From NCBI RefSeq assembly GCF_002278075.1, contig NZ_CP022990.1, positions 2,418,001 through 2,482,000 of the forward strand: DNA of 64,000 nt, given 5' to 3'. Of this stretch, positions 9,504 through 17,002 are shown piece after piece. The first letter of the stretch is position 1; the number at the start of each line of letters is the position of its first letter. The notes beneath the pieces are model-generated. The model did not search any database, was not told where the DNA came from, and was given only the letters and a program-made list of their open reading frames with translations. Source of the DNA: Paraburkholderia aromaticivorans. Lineage in GTDB: Bacteria > Pseudomonadota > Gammaproteobacteria > Burkholderiales > Burkholderiaceae. The translations under genes and the position numbers were made by a program.

Positions 9504-10784
9504 ATGCAAGTTCATGAATCAACAACCGTCGCGACATTCGCCGACTTGCGAGTCGACGGCGCGCGGCTCTGGGACAGTCTCATGCAACTCGCGCGGATCG
9601 GCGCCACCGACAAAGGCGGCGTATGCCGGCTCGCGCTCACGGAGTTGGACCGCGAGGCGCGCGACCTCTTTATCGCATGGGCGAAGCAGATCGGCTGCAG
9701 CGTGCGGGTCGACGCGATCGGCAATATCTTCGCGCGCCGCGCCGGTTTGCGCGATGATCTGCCGCCGGTGATGACCGGCAGCCACATCGATACGCAGCCC
9801 ACGGGCGGCAAGTTCGACGGCAATTATGGCGTGCTCGCGGGTCTCGAAGTGCTGCGCACGCTCGCCGACGCCAACGTGCGAACGCTCGCGCCGCTTGAAG
9901 TCGCGGTGTGGACCAATGAAGAGGGCTCGCGCTTCGTGCCGGTGATGATGGGTTCCGGCGTGTTCGCCGGCGCGTTCACGCTGGAGCACGCGCTCGAACA
10001 ACGCGACCGCGAAGGAGTCACGGTGCGCGACGCACTGTCCGGAATCGGCTATGCCGGTGAGAACGACAAGCCACATGCCGTGGGCGCCTACTTTGAAGCG
10101 CATATCGAACAAGGTCCCGTGCTTGAGGCGCACGACAAAACTATCGGCGTGGTGCAAGGCGCGCTCGGTCAACGTTGGTACGACGTGACGGTGCAAGGCA
10201 TGGAAGCGCACGCGGGCCCGACGCCGATGGAACTGCGCCGCGACGCGCTGCTCGTCGCGGCGGATCTGATTCATGCCGTCAACCGCATCGCGCTCGATCA
10301 TGCGCCGCATGGCCGCGGCACGGTCGGCTGGCTCGACGTGCATCCGAACTCACGCAACGTGATTCCCGGCCGCGTAACACTCACCGTCGATCTGCGCGCC
10401 GCCGACGATGCCACGCTCACGGCAATGGATAACGCACTGCACGCCGCGTGTTCGTTGGCGGGCGAGAAAAGCGGCATCAGCGTGGAGGTCGAGCAGGTCG
10501 TATATTTCCCGCCGCAACCGTTCGCCGCTCAGCTGGTGGGCGCCGTGAAGCAGGGTGCCGAGACGCTCGGGTTTTCGTCGATGGACGTGATCAGCGGTGC
10601 CGGGCACGACGCCGTTTATCTTGCGCGAGTCGCACCCGCGGCGATGATCTTCGTGCCGTGCAAAGACGGCATCAGCCACAACGAGATCGAAGACGCACGC
10701 GCGGACCATCTCGAAGCCGGTTGCAACGTGCTGTTGCAGGCCATGCTGAACGCCGCGCAGAAAGCCGGAGGCGCAGACGCATGA
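9504..10784 (+). CDS. M20-family Zn-dependent amidohydrolase (allantoate/N-carbamoyl-amino-acid hydrolase type)
   Basis: This is a 426-aa cytoplasmic binuclear metal hydrolase. Likely metal ligands are His94 and Asp105 in GSHIDTQPTGGKFDGNYG, and the Glu pair in WTNEEGSRF. The downstream motifs GMEAHAGPTPM (lid/dimer domain) and SGAGHDAVYLA (last His ligand) are standard for the allantoate amidohydrolase, ureidoglycolate and N-carbamoyl-L-amino-acid hydrolase group. Enzymes of this group release ammonia or carbamate from ureido compounds. Position right after an importer suggests it acts on the imported compound. The exact substrate cannot be decided from sequence. Confidence 0.85.
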   Translation: MQVHESTTVATFADLRVDGARLWDSLMQLARIGATDKGGVCRLALTELDREARDLFIAWAKQIGCSVRVDAIGNIFARRAGLRDDLPPVMTGSHIDTQPTGGKFDGNYGVLAGLEVLRTLADANVRTLAPLEVAVWTNEEGSRFVPVMMGSGVFAGAFTLEHALEQRDREGVTVRDALSGIGYAGENDKPHAVGAYFEAHIEQGPVLEAHDKTIGVVQGALGQRWYDVTVQGMEAHAGPTPMELRRDALLVAADLIHAVNRIALDHAPHGRGTVGWLDVHPNSRNVIPGRVTLTVDLRAADDATLTAMDNALHAACSLAGEKSGISVEVEQVVYFPPQPFAAQLVGAVKQGAETLGFSSMDVISGAGHDAVYLARVAPAAMIFVPCKDGISHNEIEDARADHLEAGCNVLLQAMLNAAQKAGGADA

Positions 10785-12271
10785 AAATCCTCATCGCGCG
10801 GATGAATCACGAGACCAACACGTTTTCGCCTGTGGCCACGCCGTTGTCCGCGTTCGGGCGTAACGGCCCGAACTACGGGGACGACGCGTTCAACGAAAAC
10901 AAAGGCATGCAGACGGCAATGGCCGCGTTCATCGACGCCGCCGAAAGGGAGCATGCCGAAATCGTCACGCCCGTGTCGGCGTCGGCGAATCCGAGCGGAC
11001 CCGTCGAGGCCGCCGCTTACGACGCGATCTGCGAGGCGATCGTGTCCGCGGCGGCGGGTTGCGACGCCGTCATGCTCGATCTGCACGGTGCCATGGTCGC
11101 CGAGAATTCGAACGATGGTGAAGGCGACCTGCTCGAACGCGTGCGCGCGTTGCTGCCGGATGCGCCGATTGCGGTCGCGCTCGATCTGCACGGCAATGTC
11201 ACGCAGAAAATGATCGACAACGCAGACGTGATCGTCAGCTTCAAGACCTATCCGCACGTGGATATGTACGAGACCGGCGCGCATGCGGCGCGTTTGATGT
11301 TCGACCTGGTCCACGGCAAGGCGAAGCCCGTGATCGCATGGCGCCAGCCGCCGCTGCTCACGCATACGCTGCGCAGTGCGACTGCCGAAGGCGCGATGAA
11401 ACGCGCCGTGGATGCCGCGCGCGCGGCCGAAGCCGACGGCATGCTCGCGGTGTCGGTACTATCCGGCTTCTCGCTGGCCGATATCGCGGCGCCGTGCATC
11501 AGCGTCGTGGTGGTGGGCAACGGCGAGCGTGGCGAGGCGGAAGCGGTGGCGGAGCGGATCGCGCGACAGATCTGGGGCGAGCGCGAAGAGTTCGTTTATC
11601 GCAGCGCGCCGCTTGCTGAATCCGTCGCGCAGGCGGCGGCGCTCGCGAAAGACGCCGACAAGCCGGTGCTCCTGCTCGATCACGGCGACAACTGCATGTC
11701 GGGCGGCACATGCGACACGATGGATCTGCTCGAAGAAGCATTGAAACAGAAGCTCGATGGCATGGTGAGCGGGCCATTGTGCGATCCGCAGGCGGTCGCG
11801 GCGCTGATGGCGGCCGGCGTTGGCAGCACGGTGACGGTGACCATCGGCAACAAGGTGGCGAGCGACGCCGTGACCCCGCGTCCGCCGCTTGCCGTAACCG
11901 GCGTGGTGCGCGCGTTAACCGACGGCGAGTACATCATCAGCGGCCCGACTTACACCGGCCAGCGGGCCTTCATGGGACGCGCCGCGGTACTCGACACGGG
12001 CGCCGTCAAGCTGGTCGTCACCGAGCGCACGCACGAACCGTGGGACCTCGGCGTATTCGAGAGCGTCGGCATCGACCCGCGTCGCGCGCGCTTCCTGTTG
12101 CTCAAATCGCGCATGTACTGCCGCCCGGTTTTCGTGCCGATCGCCGCGGCGCTGGTGGAATGCGACAGCCGCGGCGTGACGAGTTCGGATTACGGCCTGT
12201 TCGCTTTCAAGGGCGTGAGGCGGCCGGTTTATCCGCTCGATACGCAGACCGAGTGGGCGCCCGCGAACTGA
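10781..12271 (+). CDS. M81 family metallopeptidase (MlrC-like)
   Basis: This 496-aa protein belongs to the M81/DUF1485 (microcystinase C-like) family. The N-terminus MKILIARMNHETNTFSP carries the HETN motif of the family. Other conserved stretches are LDLHGAMV, LDLHGN, TYPHVDMYETG and LLDHGDNCMSGG. The founding member MlrC cleaves linearised microcystin products, but most bacterial members sit in transport/catabolic operons with unknown substrates. The start overlaps the hydrolase stop by 4 bases, so the two enzymes are translationally coupled and probably act in sequence. Confidence 0.85.
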   Translation: MKILIARMNHETNTFSPVATPLSAFGRNGPNYGDDAFNENKGMQTAMAAFIDAAEREHAEIVTPVSASANPSGPVEAAAYDAICEAIVSAAAGCDAVMLDLHGAMVAENSNDGEGDLLERVRALLPDAPIAVALDLHGNVTQKMIDNADVIVSFKTYPHVDMYETGAHAARLMFDLVHGKAKPVIAWRQPPLLTHTLRSATAEGAMKRAVDAARAAEADGMLAVSVLSGFSLADIAAPCISVVVVGNGERGEAEAVAERIARQIWGEREEFVYRSAPLAESVAQAAALAKDADKPVLLLDHGDNCMSGGTCDTMDLLEEALKQKLDGMVSGPLCDPQAVAALMAAGVGSTVTVTIGNKVASDAVTPRPPLAVTGVVRALTDGEYIISGPTYTGQRAFMGRAAVLDTGAVKLVVTERTHEPWDLGVFESVGIDPRRARFLLLKSRMYCRPVFVPIAAALVECDSRGVTSSDYGLFAFKGVRRPVYPLDTQTEWAPAN

Positions 12272-12350
12272 AGGCGGCACGCTCAGCCGGTTGAAGTGCC
12301 GTTAGGGGCTTGTGCATAGCGCGCAGGTTCTCTATAATTCGCGCCTCTAA

Positions 12351-12427
12351 AGGCTCGTAGCTCAGTTGGTTAGAGCACCACCTTGACATGGTGGGGGTCG
12401 TTGGTTCGAATCCAATCGAGCCTACCA
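12351..12427 (+). tRNA. tRNA-Val(GAC)
   Basis: The 77-nt tRNA includes an encoded CCA (12425-12427). The acceptor stem AGGCTCG pairs with CGAGCCT, and the anticodon stem CCACC/GGTGG flanks the loop TTGACAT with anticodon GAC at 12385-12387. The T loop is GGTTCGAATCC. It is transcribed alone, downstream of the transporter operon. A promoter-like TATAATT lies about 18 bases upstream (12333-12339). Confidence 0.95.
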
Positions 12428-12440
12428 ACGCATCCGTGAC

Positions 12441-12470
12441 GTAGACGAAAGCGCTTCCGCTTTCGTCTAC
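12441..12470 (+). terminator. tRNA-Val terminator hairpin
   Basis: A perfect 13-bp stem, GTAGACGAAAGCG with CGCTTTCGTCTAC, has the 4-base loop CTTC. It is followed by TGTCCGGTTTT and lies 14 bases after the tRNA. Confidence 0.75.
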
Positions 12471-12687
12471 TGTCCGGTTTTCGCATCACCTCGGCGCACG
12501 GGTTCAACGTGCCGCAGTCCTGTCAGTGTTTCCCTTCCGTATTGCCTTCAGCTCGACGCAGCGTGACCGGTTCGCTGCAAACGCTTTTGTGCGTCCAACG
12601 TTGTCGCATCACGTCGTCATTCGCCCATGCGCGGTGCCGTCGATCCTCCCGGTTTGGTCACTGAATGAACTGCCGTGCAGCGCGCGA
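12471..12687. other. intergenic, no gene seen
   Basis: This is about 217 bases without a convincing gene on either strand. It separates the plus-strand tRNA from the minus-strand permease operon. Confidence 0.5.
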
Positions 12688-12715
12688 CGACAGCGCCGGC
12701 AGTGCGGCGCTGTCG
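12688..12715 (-). terminator. candidate terminator of the permease operon
   Basis: A perfect 10-bp GC-rich stem, CGACAGCGCC with GGCGCTGTCG, has an 8-base loop. It lies 45 bases beyond the stop of the 45-residue gene on the minus strand. No strong T run is seen, so this could instead be a processing or other structural hairpin. Confidence 0.4.
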
Positions 12716-12759
12716 CGTCAGCGATCAGATCTCACTCACGCCAGACCGGATGCAGCCCG

Positions 12760-12897
12760 CTATGACGGACGCAGCAGATCGAAGCCGGCCAGCGCGACGA
12801 CCCCGCTCACCACGATCAGCGCGACCGAATGCTGTCCGAAGTAAAGCAGGCCGGCGGCCGACCAGCTCGTCAAGGCAAATGCGGCAATACGTTTCAT
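12760..12897 (-). CDS. small membrane protein, 45 aa
   Basis: A short gene encodes MKRIAAFALTSWSAAGLLYF, then a second hydrophobic stretch (VALIVVSGVVALAGF) and the end DLLRPS. It would make a 45-aa protein with two membrane segments. Its ATG is only 3 bases after the permease stop, so it is almost certainly cotranscribed and may be an accessory subunit of that permease. No family is recognised. Confidence 0.6.
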   Translation of the reverse strand: MKRIAAFALTSWSAAGLLYFGQHSVALIVVSGVVALAGFDLLRPS

Positions 12898-12900
12898 GCT

Positions 12901-13956
12901 TTAAAACCCCAAGGCAACCGCCAGCACACCGCTGACCACGCCGCACACCATCACGGCCAATGCCACTACCGTCAGCACGCGGCTCGGAAACGAGCGGGCG
13001 AGCATGGCCATCGACGGCACGCTGATCAGCGGCAGCGTCATCAGCAAGGCGCCCGCCGGGCCGGCGGCCATGCCGAACGAGAGCATGGCCTGGATGATCG
13101 GCACTTCGCCCGCGGTCGGAATCACGAACAGCGTGCCCGCAATAGACAGCGCGACGATCCACAGCAGGCTGTTGTCGATATCCGCTCCGACATGCGGAAA
13201 CAGCCACGTGCGCGCCGCGCCGAGAATCAGCACCAGCACGATGTATTCGGGAATGAGCCGCAGCGTCATCGTGCCGAGAATTTTCACCCAGCGCGCGAAC
13301 GCCGTGCCGGGCACGTCACTGGCGACCAGTTGCGCCATCGCTTCACGTGACGCTTCGGCTTCCTTCGGCGTGACCATGCGATTCACCAGATACCCGAGAC
13401 CGAAGACCATCACGAGGCCGAGCGCGAGCCGCAAGCCCATCCACTGCCAGCCGAGCACGAAACCCATGAAGATCAGCGTGGCCGGATTCAAGGCGGTATT
13501 GCCGAGCCAGAACGCGATCGCCGCCCCGGGCGCCGCCTGACGCGCGCGCAAGCCCGCCACCACCGGCGCCGCGCAACACGTGCACATCATGCCCGGCAAC
13601 GACATCAGGCCGCCTTTCACCACGCTGCTGAAATCGGTGCGGCCGAGCGCACGCGCGACCCATTGCGGCGGAATCAGCGCCTGCACCGCCGAGCCGAGCA
13701 GCAGCCCGAGCACCATGGCCTGCCAGATCGCTTTGCCGTAGGCGAGGGCGTAATCGATCGCAGCCTGCCACGACGCCGCCGGCGCGCTCGCCGACGTGCC
13801 CATCAGAATGGATTTGCCGATGGAGTGCTGGCTCGCGGCGACGAATGCGCGGTTGTAGTACGGGAACCACTTCACGTAGAAGAGGCCGACGACGGCAATC
13901 AGCAGGAACACGATCCAGCCAAGAGCGACGCGCGGTTGTCGAAGAGTTGATTGCAT
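12901..13956 (-). CDS. permease of the ArsP_1/DUF318 (PF03773) family
   Basis: This 351-aa inner-membrane protein has about eight to ten hydrophobic helices. The motif GMMCTCCAAPVVAGLR (around residues 120-135) contains a Cys-Thr-Cys-Cys cluster near a conserved Ala-Pro, as in the PF03773 permease family. ArsP members of that family export organoarsenicals, while others are uncharacterised. A second half-repeat with IPTAGEVPIIQAMLSFGMAAGPAG suggests internal pseudo-symmetry. It lies just downstream of mnmH and selD on the same strand, 24 bases beyond mnmH, so it may move a selenium or sulfur species. That role is an inference from position only. Confidence 0.75.
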   Translation of the reverse strand: MQSTLRQPRVALGWIVFLLIAVVGLFYVKWFPYYNRAFVAASQHSIGKSILMGTSASAPAASWQAAIDYALAYGKAIWQAMVLGLLLGSAVQALIPPQWVARALGRTDFSSVVKGGLMSLPGMMCTCCAAPVVAGLRARQAAPGAAIAFWLGNTALNPATLIFMGFVLGWQWMGLRLALGLVMVFGLGYLVNRMVTPKEAEASREAMAQLVASDVPGTAFARWVKILGTMTLRLIPEYIVLVLILGAARTWLFPHVGADIDNSLLWIVALSIAGTLFVIPTAGEVPIIQAMLSFGMAAGPAGALLMTLPLISVPSMAMLARSFPSRVLTVVALAVMVCGVVSGVLAVALGF

Positions 13957-13980
13957 GATGGTCTTAAGCGGTGGTTTTAA

Positions 13981-15048
13981 TCAGGTGATAGCGAGCGCGT
14001 TGCGCTCGACGAGCGCAAGCAGTGCGCTCGCCTGGTCGACGAGATCGGCGCCGTTAGGCCGGAAATTGAACTGCAGTGCGTGCGGCAACTGGACGAAGTG
14101 CTCATGGCTGCTGCGCGCGTATGCCGGATCATAGTGCCGCTCGATCAACTCGTGCGCGAGTTCGGCGCGCCGGTTTTCGTCGACGAGCCGTTGCCAGCTC
14201 GTGACGCGCTCCCGGCTGTGCAAACCGATCAGTTTTTGCAACTGTCCCTTCAGCGACTCGGGATCGTCGAATAGATGCGCATAGTCGTGCAGCAGGAATG
14301 CCGCGCGATCTTCCCGGCTCGACAGCACCTCCACGCAGCGGCCCCGATGAAACGTGTCGAGCAGCGCGAGCGGCAACGCAACGGAGCCGATACGCCGGCT
14401 TTCCGCTTCCACGAACACCGGCCGTGCCGGGTCGAAGGTGCGCAGCGCCGTCACGACGAGCGTATCGAAGCGCTTCTGCGACGGCTGCGCCACACCGGCC
14501 CATGCGCCGAGCAGCGAGCCACGATGCGAGGCCAGCGCTTCCAGGTCCAGCGTTTGCGCGCCCGCCGCGTTCAAGGCCGAGAGCAGGCGGGTTTTGCCGC
14601 TACCGGTCGGGCCCACCAGCGCGATGTAGGAAAACGTTGCCGGCAAGCTGTCGAGCGTATCGAGCGTGGCGCGCCGGTAAGTCTTGTAGCCGCCTTCCAG
14701 TTGGCGCGCCTGCCAGCCGATCATATTGAACAGCGTGGTCACCGAGCCGGAGCGCTTGCCGCCGCGCCAGCAGTAAATGAGCGGCCGCCACTTGCGCGGC
14801 CGGTCGGCGAAGGTCGTTTCCAGATGGTGCGCGATATTGCGCGCGACCAGCGCCGCGCCGATCCGGGTGGCTTCGAACGGTGAAACCTGTTTGTAGGTCG
14901 TGCCGACCAGCACGCGCTCCTCGTTGCTCAGCACAGGCGCATTGAGGGCGCCCGGAATATGGTCTTCCGCGAATTCGAGAGGCGTGCGCACATCGATGAT
15001 TTCATCGAAATCACCTGCTTTTTCGAGGCTGACGAGTAGGTTTTTCAA
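13981..15048 (-). CDS. mnmH: tRNA 2-selenouridine synthase
   Basis: MnmH (SelU) replaces sulfur of 2-thiouridine at the wobble base of Lys, Glu and Gln tRNAs with selenium from selenophosphate. The 355-aa protein has an N-terminal rhodanese domain (IIDVRTPLEFAEDHIPGA, active-site Cys in LIYCWRGGKRSG) and a P-loop domain (ALVGPTGSGKTRLL). A TTG start at 15048 gives the expected N-terminus LKNLLVSLEKAGDFDEIIDV, read as Met-Lys. No ATG lies near it, and longer readings run into selD on the same strand. The neighbour selD makes its substrate. Confidence 0.92.
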   Translation of the reverse strand: MKNLLVSLEKAGDFDEIIDVRTPLEFAEDHIPGALNAPVLSNEERVLVGTTYKQVSPFEATRIGAALVARNIAHHLETTFADRPRKWRPLIYCWRGGKRSGSVTTLFNMIGWQARQLEGGYKTYRRATLDTLDSLPATFSYIALVGPTGSGKTRLLSALNAAGAQTLDLEALASHRGSLLGAWAGVAQPSQKRFDTLVVTALRTFDPARPVFVEAESRRIGSVALPLALLDTFHRGRCVEVLSSREDRAAFLLHDYAHLFDDPESLKGQLQKLIGLHSRERVTSWQRLVDENRRAELAHELIERHYDPAYARSSHEHFVQLPHALQFNFRPNGADLVDQASALLALVERNALAIT

Positions 15049-15182
15049 GGAGCTAGGGACAAAACGGGCCTGCGGGGAGGGTGAAATTATCGCATGCGTG
15101 GTAAATCCCGGCTGACGGAGCCCTCGGGACAGCTTGCCGACCACGCGCGCCCCGGCATGGTCGCTTGCGCCGACCAGTCCCT

Positions 15183-16259
15183 TCAGATGACCTCGACGCG
15201 TCCTTCTCCGCTGACCATTTCGCCGATCACGCAGGCGTCGCCGAAGCCGTCGGCGCGGAAAAGCGCGAGAACCTCGCTGACGGCTTTTGGTGCGCACGAC
15301 ACCAGCAGACCGCCCGAGGTTTGCGGATCCGTCAGCAGGGTACGCGCCGTCGCCGGCAATGAGGAAGGCAAAACGATATCTTTGCCGTAGGCGTCCCAGT
15401 TGCGTCCGGAAGCGCCCGTGAAAATGCCGGCTTCCGCAAAACCGACCACGTCCGGCAGCCACGGCAGATCCGCATAGCGCACGCGGGCGGTCAGGTTCGA
15501 GCCGCGCGCCAGTTCCAGCGTATGGCCGAGCAGGCCGAAGCCCGTAATGTCAGTGAGCGCATGGACGCCGTCGAGCTTGGACAGCTCCGCGCCCGGACGA
15601 TTGAGTTTGGTCGTCGCGGCGATCATGGCGGCGTAGCCGGCGGCGTCGAGCCGGTCTTTCTTCAGTGCTGCCGAGAGAATGCCGACGCCCAACGGCTTAC
15701 CGAGAATCAGCACGTCGCCCGCTTGCGCGCCCGCGTTGCGCTTGACGCGCTTCGGGTCGACCACGCCGATGGCGACAAGACCGTAGATCGGCTCGACCGA
15801 ATCGATCGAATGGCCGCCCGCGAGCGGAATGCCGGCCTCGGCGCACACGGATTCCCCGCCTTTCAGCACGGCGGCGATCACGTCGTGCGGCAGCACATTG
15901 ATCGGCATGCCGACGATCGCCAGCGCCATGATCGGCTTACCGCCCATGGCGTAGACGTCGGACAGCGCGTTGGTGGCGGCGATGCGGCCGAAGTCGAACG
16001 GGTCGTCGACGATCGGCATGAAGAAGTCGGTGGTGGCGACGATCGCCTGCTCGTCGTTGAGCCGGTAGACGGCGGCGTCGTCGGCTGTGTCGTTGCCGAC
16101 CAGCAGGTCGGGGAAGAACGGCAATGGCGCGCTGCGCTTGAGGAGATCGGCGAGCAGGCCGGGCGCGATCTTGCAGCCGCAACCGCCGCCATGCGACAGA
16201 CTGGTGAGACGGGGTGACGTGTTTGCGCGGGCGGGAGTATCGGTCATTGTGTCGGGCAT
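15183..16259 (-). CDS. selD: selenide, water dikinase (selenophosphate synthetase)
   Basis: SelD makes monoselenophosphate from selenide and ATP, the selenium donor for both SelA and MnmH. The 358-aa protein carries the glycine-rich active-site motif SHGGGCGCK with Cys27 in the catalytic position, so this is a Cys form and not a selenoprotein. The following Lys30 is the catalytic lysine. AIRS-type ATP-binding motifs include TTDFFMPIVDDPFDFGRIAA and LTDPQTSGG. The ATG at 16259 is used; a second ATG at 16247 is equally possible. It is followed by mnmH on the same strand. Confidence 0.94.
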   Translation of the reverse strand: MPDTMTDTPARANTSPRLTSLSHGGGCGCKIAPGLLADLLKRSAPLPFFPDLLVGNDTADDAAVYRLNDEQAIVATTDFFMPIVDDPFDFGRIAATNALSDVYAMGGKPIMALAIVGMPINVLPHDVIAAVLKGGESVCAEAGIPLAGGHSIDSVEPIYGLVAIGVVDPKRVKRNAGAQAGDVLILGKPLGVGILSAALKKDRLDAAGYAAMIAATTKLNRPGAELSKLDGVHALTDITGFGLLGHTLELARGSNLTARVRYADLPWLPDVVGFAEAGIFTGASGRNWDAYGKDIVLPSSLPATARTLLTDPQTSGGLLVSCAPKAVSEVLALFRADGFGDACVIGEMVSGEGRVEVI

Positions 16260-16452
16260 TTCAGGCTACGAATGACCGCATTATGAAGCGTGTTCGTTTC
16301 CAGCGCAGTGAGGCGTGCGCCGCGGCGCTTTCGCGGTGACCGGGAGCCCCATGCCGGGCGCCCATTTATTTCAGAGAAGCTGCGGGCCAGCTTGCAAAGC
16401 CATTCAATGACGTGCCGCGGCGACGCCGAATCAATCCGCTCTAATGGAACCG

Positions 16453-16812
16453 CTATTTATTGCTCCCTGCTCCGGTGCCGTAGAGCCCGTTATCGAATCC
16501 ACCCGCGCCTTGCGTCTTGTGTCCTTGCCCCGCGGTCTTGCCGCGCGAGTTGCCCGAACCGCCATCCTTCGTCTGGGGTTTGGTGGATTCGTGAACCATG
16601 GAGGCGGACGAATCGGGCGCCGATCCCATGGAAGACGAGCGATGTTCCTGCTGCGACGAGCCGCTGCCCTGGGTGATCTGGGCCACGGAGCATTGACTCG
16701 ACGCGAGCATCGCGAGGCCGAACGCAAGTGACGCGAGCCCGCCCGGTGCCCGCCGTTTTACTGCGGTGCAAAAATTGCCTGCGAAAGAAGAATGGAGCAG
16801 ATGGTGGGTCAT
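16453..16812 (-). CDS. small secreted Ser/Gly-rich protein, 119 aa
   Basis: The protein has a hydrophobic N-terminal segment (GGLASLAFGLAMLASSQCSVAQ) after a short basic leader. This is consistent with a signal peptide or possibly a lipoprotein signal (ASSQC). The mature part is a low-complexity, hydrophilic Ser/Gly/Gln/Lys region (GSGSSQQEHRSSS, GKTAGQGHKTQGAGG). No family is recognised. It is between the minus-strand selD block and the plus-strand fdn operon, and its promoter would be divergent from fdnG. Confidence 0.5.
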   Translation of the reverse strand: MTHHLLHSSFAGNFCTAVKRRAPGGLASLAFGLAMLASSQCSVAQITQGSGSSQQEHRSSSMGSAPDSSASMVHESTKPQTKDGGSGNSRGKTAGQGHKTQGAGGFDNGLYGTGAGSNK

Positions 16813-17002
16813 GGTGTTGAAGGTCCGAGGTGAGGGTGGGTTCGTGACTCATTCATGCAGCAATAACAATGCCCCGGCATTTAAATCGGCTGCCCCGCTT
16901 CATATTTGATTGCCCGGCAGGTGGTAGAAGTTCTCGCTGCAGGACTTTATGCCGGCCTCTATAATCATGATCAGTACCCCCAAAAAGAGCCGAGGCCATT
17001 CA

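Noticed and set aside
10448..10780. N-terminal extension of the M81 gene
   Set aside because: It would overlap the amidohydrolase in another frame. The ATG at 10781 gives the family N-terminus and an ATGA overlap with the upstream stop.
15049..15462. N-terminal extension of mnmH
   Set aside because: It overlaps selD on the same strand and is Arg-rich. The TTG at 15048 gives the conserved start.
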